From positions 1 to 10,788 of the forward strand of contig QNYL01000154.1 of the NCBI GenBank assembly GCA_003973375.1: a DNA stretch of 10,788 nucleotides. The letters are read 5' to 3'. The position numbers were made by a program, and so were the translations under genes. Origin of the DNA: Flavobacteriia bacterium. Lineage in GTDB: Bacteria > Bacteroidota > Bacteroidia > Flavobacteriales > Flavobacteriaceae. Below the pieces are notes generated by a model. It made no database searches, had not been told where the DNA came from, and was given only the letters and a program-made list of their open reading frames with translations. Positions 6,513 to 10,788 of this stretch are shown piece after piece; within the stretch, counting starts at the first letter, position 1; the number at the start of each line of letters is the position of its first letter.

Positions 6513-7004
6513 TTAAGATGGATCTACTAAAAATAATGGCTGATCGAATTCAACCGGAGAAGCATCCTCTATCAGGATTTTTACTATTTTTCCGGAAATT
6601 TCTGATTCAACTTCATTAAATAATTTCATCGCTTCTATGATACAAACAGTATCGCCAACGTTGATCTCATCACCCACCTTAACAAAAGGCGCCTTATCAG
6701 GAGAAGGTCTGCGATAAAAAGTTCCTATAATCGGCGATTTAATAGTAACATAATTATCTTTTTCTTCCGGAGTTTCTTTGGGTGCCTCAGCCTGAGTCTG
6801 AGCAACCGGAACATTTTGAACAACTGTCTGACCAGCATCAGGAATCACCTGAGCAACAGGGGCCTGTTGATGAATGATCGTCGTTTCTTCTTTACCACTT
6901 CCGGTTTTGATAGTGATCTTAAAATCTTCCGTTTCTAATTTTACTTCGTTAGCTCCTGATTTTGCAACGAATTTGATTAGATTTTGAATCTCTTTTAATT
7001 CCAT
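6513..7004 (-). CDS. accB: Biotin carboxyl carrier protein of acetyl-CoA carboxylase
   Basis: Carries the biotin that shuttles carboxyl groups from AccC to the carboxyltransferase. The 163-residue protein has an N-terminal helical region ([17 protein letters not shown]), a Gln/Val/Ala/Pro-rich flexible linker (about 46-80) and a C-terminal biotinyl domain (about 85-162). The biotin-accepting lysine is K127 in EAMK, and the thumb characteristic of acetyl-CoA carboxylase carriers is present at about 90-108 ([13 protein letters not shown]). I chose the ATG at 7002-7004. The frame is open 27 codons further upstream, but that extension would run into the end of fabH and has no family counterpart, while an AGGA lies just ahead of the chosen ATG. 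It is 31 bases after fabH and probably cotranscribed with fabH and accC. Confidence 0.95.
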   Translation of the reverse strand: MELKEIQNLIKFVAKSGANEVKLETEDFKITIKTGSGKEETTIIHQQAPVAQVIPDAGQTVVQNVPVAQTQAEAPKETPEEKDNYVTIKSPIIGTFYRRPSPDKAPFVKVGDEINVGDTVCIIEAMKLFNEVESEISGKIVKILIEDASPVEFDQPLFLVDPS

Positions 7005-7035
7005 TGTCCTATTTTTTAATTTTAATCGTTTATAA

Positions 7036-8025
7036 TTAATATGCCCAGGTAAGGTATATTGCCCCCCATGAGAACCCTCCGCCAAAAGCGGTAAAAATCA
7101 ATTTATCTCCTTTTTTCAGCTGATCTTCATAATCATTAAGTAATAAAGGTAAAGTAGCTGAAGTTGTATTCCCATATTTATGAATATTCATCATTACCTT
7201 TTCATCTTCCAGCTTCATTCTGCTGGCTGTTGCCTCGATAATTCTTTTATTTGCCTGATGTGCAACGAGCCAGGAAATATCTTCGTTATCAAGTTCATTT
7301 GTCATCATAATCCTTTCACATACATCCGACATATTGAATACGGCATTTTTAAAAACACTTTTTCCGTCCTGTTTAACAAAATGTTGCCTGTTATCAACTG
7401 TTTCATGACTTGCCGGAAGAACTGATCCTCCTGCCTCAACTTTTAAAAATTCACGTCCTTTTCCATCGGTTCTCAGAATCTCATCCTGAAAACCATAACC
7501 TTCTTCATTCGGCTCAAACAACACGGCACCTGCCCCATCACCAAAAATGATACAGGTTGTCCTGTCGGTATAATCAATCATTGAAGAATTCTTATCAGCA
7601 CCGATCAATAAAACTTTTTTATATCTTCCTGATTCTATATAACGTGAGGCAACTGACATCCCAAACAAAAAACTCGAACAAGCCGATTCAAGATCGAAAG
7701 AAAAGGCATTGGAAGCTCCTATTTGTGAGGCGACATAAGCTGCCGTTGACGCAGCCTGCATATCGGGTGTTGCTGTGGCCACAATAACCAGATCGATCTC
7801 TTTGGGATCAAGCTCTTTCTTCTGTAAAAGATCTTTTGCAGCATTAATCCCTAAAAAAGAGGAACCTTTATTCTCTCCTTTTAAAATTCTTCTTTCCTTA
7901 ATTCCTGTCCTGGTAGTGATCCATTCATCATTTGTGTCAACCATAGTTTCCAATTCCTCATTGGTCAGAATATACTCTGGTAAATATTTACCTACTGCTG
8001 TAATTGCTGCAGTTATCTTAGACAT
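7036..8025 (-). CDS. fabH: Beta-ketoacyl-ACP synthase III
   Basis: Starts fatty acid synthesis by condensing an acyl-CoA primer with malonyl-ACP. In 329 residues of thiolase fold the catalytic triad is visible: C116 ([12 protein letters not shown]), H256 ([10 protein letters not shown]) and N286 (HKYGNTTSA). Other family stretches are [12 protein letters not shown] at 35-46, which contributes to the CoA site, and FGDGAGAVL at 161-169. The length matches typical FabH. The C-terminus [14 protein letters not shown] is complete. Primer preference (acetyl versus branched acyl-CoA) cannot be read with confidence; branched iso-acids dominate in Bacteroidota. It leads the operon with accB and accC, linking malonyl-CoA supply and its first use. 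Upstream is rpmF, as in the classic rpmF-plsX-fabH cluster, but plsX is absent here and a strong terminator intervenes. Confidence 0.96.
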   Translation of the reverse strand: MSKITAAITAVGKYLPEYILTNEELETMVDTNDEWITTRTGIKERRILKGENKGSSFLGINAAKDLLQKKELDPKEIDLVIVATATPDMQAASTAAYVASQIGASNAFSFDLESACSSFLFGMSVASRYIESGRYKKVLLIGADKNSSMIDYTDRTTCIIFGDGAGAVLFEPNEEGYGFQDEILRTDGKGREFLKVEAGGSVLPASHETVDNRQHFVKQDGKSVFKNAVFNMSDVCERIMMTNELDNEDISWLVAHQANKRIIEATASRMKLEDEKVMMNIHKYGNTTSATLPLLLNDYEDQLKKGDKLIFTAFGGGFSWGAIYLTWAY

Positions 8026-8081
8026 AGTGATAATTCTTTTTGTTACTGTTTTTATAAAAACTTAGTCGAAAAAACAGTTTC

Positions 8082-8116
8082 CAAAGTAAAGCAATTTATT
8101 TGTGCTTTTACCCAAA
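8082..8116 (-). promoter_or_regulatory. Putative fabH promoter
   Basis: On the minus strand a TTTG (complement of 8113-8116) is followed after 23 bases by TTACTTTG (complement of 8082-8089), seven of eight positions of TAnnTTTG. This matches the Bacteroidota -33/-7 layout at the long end of its spacing range. It lies about 56 bases upstream of the fabH ATG and just downstream of the rpmF terminator, where a new promoter is needed if fabH is to be expressed without readthrough. Confidence 0.4.
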
Positions 8117-8146
8117 AAAAGTGATTTTTTACATAAAACTGGTCAT

Positions 8147-8189
8147 AAAACACAAAAAAACCCTCATTTTGAGGGTTTTTTTGTGTTTT
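8147..8189 (-). terminator. Strong terminator after rpmF
   Basis: Bases 8147-8166 and 8170-8189 are a perfect 20-bp inverted repeat around a TTT loop. The stem core is CCCTCA/TGAGGG flanked by A and T runs, so the hairpin is followed by a run of seven T on the minus strand (and equally on the plus strand). It begins 14 bases beyond the rpmF stop. Orientation to the minus strand follows from the genes; the structure itself is bidirectional. Confidence 0.9.
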
Positions 8190-8203
8190 TAAAAACTTAT
8201 TAT

Positions 8204-8398
8204 TTAAGCTTCTGCTTCCTGAGAATCAATTAAAATTTGACCTCTGTAATAAAGTTTTCCTTCGTGCCAGTGGGCTCTGTGATATAAATGTGCTTCACCG
8301 GTTGTTGGATCTTTTGCAATTTGAGGAGCAACAGCTTTATAATGTGTTCTTCTCTTATCTCTTCTTTGCTTCGACGTTTTTCTTTTAGGATGTGCCAT
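8204..8398 (-). CDS. rpmF: 50S ribosomal protein L32 (cysteine-free form)
   Basis: Small structural protein of the large ribosomal subunit. The 64-residue product has the diagnostic start [21 protein letters not shown], followed by [21 protein letters not shown] and a short acidic tail. The four cysteines that bind zinc in many L32 proteins are all absent, so this is the zinc-independent form. I believe cysteine-poor L32 is usual in flavobacteria. The gene starts 2 bases after the DUF177 gene, an arrangement conserved across many bacteria, and is followed by a strong terminator. Very high lysine and arginine content in the first half fits rRNA binding. Confidence 0.96.
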   Translation of the reverse strand: MAHPKRKTSKQRRDKRRTHYKAVAPQIAKDPTTGEAHLYHRAHWHEGKLYYRGQILIDSQEAEA

Positions 8399-8400
8399 CT

Positions 8401-8934
8401 CTATGTATTTTTATTTGTTATTAACTTTTTTAATTCCGCCCATCTTGGGTCAGTTTCATTTTCTTTTTTATTTCCCGGTTCCAGTTCCTTTAATTTTTCA
8501 ACGATATCCGATTTTAATGTTCCATCTTCAACTCCGGGATGAATTCTTTTATTTGGCATCGCAAGTACAATCATTTCATAGATGAATTGCGAAACATTAA
8601 TATGACTTTCATGATAAGGAATAATGATTAATTCCTCATTATCATTATTAAATTCATCTCCAAATTTAACAATGACGTTCATTTGGCCTTCAACAGACTG
8701 ATCATAAGGCTCCATGCTTACATCACAAAGTACGTTCACATCACCTTTAGCTAAAAAATGCAACTCTAATAAGTTACTTTTTTTAACAAAATCAAGAATT
8801 ACCTTTACATTAGAATCTAAAAATTCATCAAAATTAAAAGCTTCAAAGAACTTCTTATCAACATTATAATCAAATTGATAACTTCCAGGTTTTAATCCGG
8901 TAAAAGAAATGTCATATTCCTTTAGCGGTTTCAT
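8401..8934 (-). CDS. DUF177 (YceD) family protein, probable 23S rRNA/ribosome factor
   Basis: Member of the YceD/DUF177 family, encoded just upstream of rpmF in most bacteria. The bacterial and plant homologues are needed for normal 23S rRNA accumulation, so a role in large-subunit assembly is inferred. In the 177 residues I see the start [19 protein letters not shown], the central strand [16 protein letters not shown] at 64-79 and the conserved C-terminal [10 protein letters not shown] at 162-171. The CxxC pair found in many family members is reduced to one cysteine (C70), so zinc binding there is unlikely. It overlaps nothing, ends 2 bases before rpmF, and has its own -7 box 15-30 bases upstream, making a two-gene operon. 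Confidence 0.9.
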   Translation of the reverse strand: MKPLKEYDISFTGLKPGSYQFDYNVDKKFFEAFNFDEFLDSNVKVILDFVKKSNLLELHFLAKGDVNVLCDVSMEPYDQSVEGQMNVIVKFGDEFNNDNEELIIIPYHESHINVSQFIYEMIVLAMPNKRIHPGVEDGTLKSDIVEKLKELEPGNKKENETDPRWAELKKLITNKNT

Positions 8935-8956
8935 TTAAAATAAAAATTTAAGCGCG

Positions 8957-8964
8957 CAAAGGTA
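8957..8964 (-). promoter_or_regulatory. Putative -7 element of the DUF177-rpmF operon
   Basis: The minus strand reads TACCTTTGC, a perfect and very typical Bacteroidota -7 box (TAnnTTTG), 22 bases upstream of the DUF177 start, implying a leader of roughly 15 bases. The upstream 25 bases are almost pure A/T without a clear -33 TTG. The GC-containing box stands out from its AT-rich surroundings, which raises my confidence. Confidence 0.5.
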
Positions 8965-9011
8965 GTAATTAATTTTTTTAAAATAAAATAGTTTCTGTTT
9001 TTTTACACGAA

Positions 9012-10052
9012 TCACCTTTTATTTGCTTTCAGTTGATTTTTAATCAGTTGCTCATACTCTGTTCTTTTTCTGTAAACAGACAAAGCGGTAAACAAAGCTT
9101 CTCTAAATGAACTGTGATCTGCCTTATTCTTTCCGGCAATCTCGTAGGCAGTTCCGTGATCCGGAGATGTTCTGATTCTGTTCAGGCCTGCCGTAAAATT
9201 AACCCCTTTACCAAAAGACAGGGTTTTAAAGGGTGCCAGCCCCTGATCATGGTACATAGCGAGTATTCCGTCAAAATCCTTGTACAGCTGAGAACCAAAA
9301 AAACTATCGGCAGCATAAGGCCCGTAAACAATCTTACCTGTTTCCTGTATTTTTTTAATCGTCGGAGCAACGATCTCATCATCTTCTATTCCAATTACAC
9401 CGTGGTCTCCACAGTGAGGGTTTAAACCCAGAATGGCTATTTTGGGTTTTGAAATGTTAAAATCCTGAATTAAAGACTTATGCATAATGTTGACCTTTTT
9501 CTCTATCAGTTCAGGAGTAATTGTTGCTGCTACATCCTTTACAGGAATATGACCGGTAATCAGTCCCATTCTGATCTTATCAGTCATCAGAATCATCAGA
9601 CTTTCGCCTTCCAGATTTGCTTCAAGGAATTCAGTATGTCCCTGAAATTTAAAATTCTCCGACTGGATATTGTATTTATTGATAGGAGCCGTAACCAAAA
9701 CATCTACCTCCTCATTCTTTAGGGCATTTGTTGCACTTTCAAGAGATTTCAGGGCATATTCACCGGAAATATCTGTGGGTTTTCCTAATTCAATCACTAC
9801 ACTTTCTCGCCAGATGTTTACCAAATTCAATTTATTAGGAATCGCTCTACTGATCTGATCAATCCCGTTTATTGGAGCATTCAGATGTAAAACCTTTTTA
9901 TGATAACTCACCGTTTTGGTCGACCCAAAGATAATTGGCGTACAAAATTCCAGAACTCTGTTGTCTTCAAAGGTTTTCAAGATTACTTCCAAACCTATAC
10001 CATTCAAATCTCCAATTGAAATTCCTACTTTTATTTTATCAATTTTTTTCAT
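9012..10052 (-). CDS. pdxA: 4-hydroxythreonine-4-phosphate dehydrogenase
   Basis: NAD-dependent oxidation of 4-phosphohydroxy-L-threonine in the deoxyxylulose-5-phosphate-dependent route to pyridoxal 5'-phosphate. The 346-residue protein shows the PdxA hallmarks: SIGDLNGIGLEV near the N-terminus, TAPINK at 121-126, the substrate-binding QGHTEFL at 137-143, and three metal-ligand histidines at H168 (TGHIP), H213 (NPHCGDHG) and H268 (MYHDQG). These match H166, H211 and H266 of Escherichia coli PdxA. K276, R292 and RTSPDHGTAYE at 294-304 complete the active site. Length is typical. The gene is divergent from ribE across 74 bases, both serving flavin/pyridoxal cofactor synthesis, and is upstream of DUF177-rpmF on the same strand. 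No terminator is evident between pdxA and the DUF177 gene, so some readthrough is possible. Confidence 0.95.
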   Translation of the reverse strand: MKKIDKIKVGISIGDLNGIGLEVILKTFEDNRVLEFCTPIIFGSTKTVSYHKKVLHLNAPINGIDQISRAIPNKLNLVNIWRESVVIELGKPTDISGEYALKSLESATNALKNEEVDVLVTAPINKYNIQSENFKFQGHTEFLEANLEGESLMILMTDKIRMGLITGHIPVKDVAATITPELIEKKVNIMHKSLIQDFNISKPKIAILGLNPHCGDHGVIGIEDDEIVAPTIKKIQETGKIVYGPYAADSFFGSQLYKDFDGILAMYHDQGLAPFKTLSFGKGVNFTAGLNRIRTSPDHGTAYEIAGKNKADHSSFREALFTALSVYRKRTEYEQLIKNQLKANKR

Positions 10053-10071
10053 ACAACCGGTTAAATATTAT

Positions 10072-10079
10072 TATTTTTG
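10072..10079 (+). promoter_or_regulatory. Putative -7 element of ribE
   Basis: The plus strand reads TATTTTTG, a perfect TAnnTTTG match, 47 bases upstream of the ribE ATG, implying a leader of about 40 bases. A TTTC at 10047-10050 is placed where a -33 TTTG would be expected. The leader is too short for an FMN riboswitch and none of its conserved motifs are present. Confidence 0.45.
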
Positions 10080-10100
10080 AAAATTATCTAAAAACAGCCA

Positions 10101-10108
10101 CAAAGTTA
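10101..10108 (-). promoter_or_regulatory. Putative -7 element of pdxA
   Basis: The minus strand reads TAACTTTG, a perfect TAnnTTTG match, 48 bases upstream of the pdxA start. A TTTG on the minus strand at 10122-10125 is only 13 bases away, too close for a standard -33 box. It faces the ribE element at 10072-10079, so the two predicted promoters overlap head to head. Confidence 0.4.
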
Positions 10109-10126
10109 AACAATTAATCCACAAAA

Positions 10127-10711
10127 ATGTTTACAGGTATCATAGAAGAAATGGGAAAGGTAGTTGAGCTTAAAAAAGAAAGCGGAAACCTTCATTTAAC
10201 AATAGAAAGCAATATTTCATCCGAGTTAAAGATCGATCAGAGTCTGGCTCACAACGGCATATGCTTAACTGTTATCGCTTTGGGCGAAAATACGCATACC
10301 GTAACGGCCATACAGGAATCTATTAACAAAACCAATCTTGGCTATATTAAAATTGGCGATGAGATCAATCTGGAAAGAGCCATGAAATTAGGCGACCGGC
10401 TGGATGGCCATATTGTCCAGGGGCATGTAGACCAGGTTGGTAAATGTATAAAAGTAGAAGAAACGGATGGCAGCTGGTTTTATACTTTTACCTACGAAGA
10501 AGAAAAAGACAATGTTACTATTGAAAAAGGATCAATTACCATTAACGGTGTTAGTCTGACTGTTGTAAATTCTTTAGAAAATCAATTTAGTGTAGCAATA
10601 ATACCCTATACTTATGAAAATACAAATTTTCACAGCATTAAAGTCAACGATTATGTAAATTTAGAATTTGATGTAATTGGAAAATATGTAGCCCGTCTTT
10701 TTAACAAGTAA
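10127..10711 (+). CDS. ribE: Riboflavin synthase, alpha chain
   Basis: Dismutates two 6,7-dimethyl-8-ribityllumazine molecules to riboflavin and 5-amino-6-ribitylaminouracil, the last step of riboflavin synthesis. The 194-residue protein consists of two tandem lumazine-binding barrels. The first (about 1-90) opens with the diagnostic MFTGIIEE and contains NGICLTV at 43-49 with C46. The second (about 91-187) contains LDGHIVQGHVDQVG at 92-105 and NGVSLTV at 140-146. This matches the family's internal duplication; length is near the usual 200. It stands alone on the plus strand, divergent from pdxA, and ends 2 bases before the stop of a convergent gene. Other riboflavin genes are not in the window. 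Confidence 0.96.
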   Translation: MFTGIIEEMGKVVELKKESGNLHLTIESNISSELKIDQSLAHNGICLTVIALGENTHTVTAIQESINKTNLGYIKIGDEINLERAMKLGDRLDGHIVQGHVDQVGKCIKVEETDGSWFYTFTYEEEKDNVTIEKGSITINGVSLTVVNSLENQFSVAIIPYTYENTNFHSIKVNDYVNLEFDVIGKYVARLFNK

Positions 10712-10723
10712 TATTACTTGTTA
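10702..10723. repeat. 22-bp perfect palindrome over two convergent stop codons
   Basis: TAACAAGTAAT followed by its exact reverse complement spans the final codons and stops of ribE (10709-10711) and of the convergent right-edge gene (10714-10716). As a result both proteins end in Asn-Lys-stop encoded by the same bases AACAAGTAA. As RNA it could form a hairpin on either strand, but neither side has a clear T run, so a shared bidirectional terminator is only possible. Confidence 0.7.
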
Positions 10724-10788
10724 TTATCACGGAACTTTTTTACTGCATAAGCAGTGCCTGCGGCGAACAACAATAAAATACCTCCGCT
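10714..10788 (-). CDS. C-terminal end of a small membrane protein, cut by the right edge
   Basis: The minus strand is open from the right edge to a TAA at 10714-10716 and encodes 24 residues. A Gly-rich hydrophobic helix begins SGGILLLFAA and is followed by GTAYAVKKFRDNNK. A helix followed by a basic, hydrophilic tail is what the end of a single-pass or multi-pass membrane protein looks like, with the tail inside the cell. Hydrophobicity, the clean stop and the convergent packing against ribE support a real gene. The family is not recognisable from this much sequence. Confidence 0.6.
   Translation of the reverse strand, partial: SGGILLLFAAGTAYAVKKFRDNNK

Noticed and set aside
6487..6516. Hairpin between accB and accC as a terminator or attenuator
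   Set aside because: The 9-bp stem is nearly all A-T with one G-C pair and a 12-base loop, and it overlaps the accB stop. It is too weak to call, and accB-accC are expected to be cotranscribed.
7005..7085. Upstream in-frame extension of accB by 27 codons
   Set aside because: The extension would start inside fabH and encodes a Gly/His/Lys-rich stretch unlike any AccB N-terminus. The downstream ATG at 7004 gives the normal MELKEI start and has an AGGA just ahead of it.
7180..8065. Plus-strand reading frames of 76-96 codons opposite fabH
   Set aside because: They are antisense to a gene with a complete catalytic triad, with Cys/Phe/Ile/Ser-rich translations typical of reverse-complement shadows. 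The same applies to similar frames opposite accC, pdxA, ansA and the exbD genes.
10080..10126. FMN riboswitch ahead of ribE
   Set aside because: The leader from the predicted start is only about 40 bases and lacks the conserved RFN-element segments. It is simple A/T-rich sequence.
1..10788. Mobile elements, CRISPR arrays, toxin-antitoxin or defence genes
   Set aside because: I looked for terminal repeats, transposase or integrase signatures, regular direct repeats, and attachment-like duplications around the tRNA-Ser. None was seen. The tRNA is flanked by conserved housekeeping genes and not by an island.

Overview
The window reads as an AT-rich chromosomal segment from a member of the Bacteroidota, most likely the Flavobacteriia. 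The evidence is the two-ExbD Exb operon behind a type I asparaginase, the compact DUF177-rpmF and fabH-accB-accC order next to pdxA and ribE, A/T-rich leaders mostly without Shine-Dalgarno sites, and several matches to the Bacteroidota -7 promoter element TAnnTTTG just upstream of genes. I see no insertion sequence, phage gene, CRISPR array or compositional island. It looks like housekeeping chromosome, and no intergenic stretch reaches 300 bases.

Left part (1-3730, all minus strand). A gene that begins at 38 runs off the left edge. Next is a tightly packed four-gene cluster: exbB (1723-2451), an uncharacterised four-helix membrane protein (1256-1720), an ExbD with a long periplasmic region (610-1251) and a shorter second ExbD (142-603). 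Gaps are only 2-6 bases and the cluster ends in a clear terminator at 79-120. It should encode an inner-membrane proton channel that energises TonB-type or related envelope work. Upstream are tRNA-Ser(GGA) and a cytosolic type I L-asparaginase.

Middle (3811-4998). A plus-strand membrane-embedded zinc peptidase of the YugP type converges on a minus-strand Lrp/AsnC-type regulator.

Right part (5089-10052, minus strand). fabH, accB and accC form a fatty-acid-initiation operon: biotin carboxyl carrier protein and biotin carboxylase of acetyl-CoA carboxylase, and the ketoacyl synthase that uses malonyl-ACP. Upstream, a DUF177/YceD gene and rpmF (L32) form a two-gene ribosome unit, separated from fabH by a perfect 20-bp hairpin terminator. 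pdxA (pyridoxal phosphate synthesis) follows, divergent from plus-strand ribE (riboflavin synthase, 10127-10711). ribE converges on the C-terminus of a small membrane protein that enters from the right edge. The two stop codons lie within one 22-bp palindrome.

I found nothing that is convincingly a new system. The best candidate for new biology is the uncharacterised membrane protein inside the Exb operon, together with the unusual CxxC loop in the ExbD beside it.
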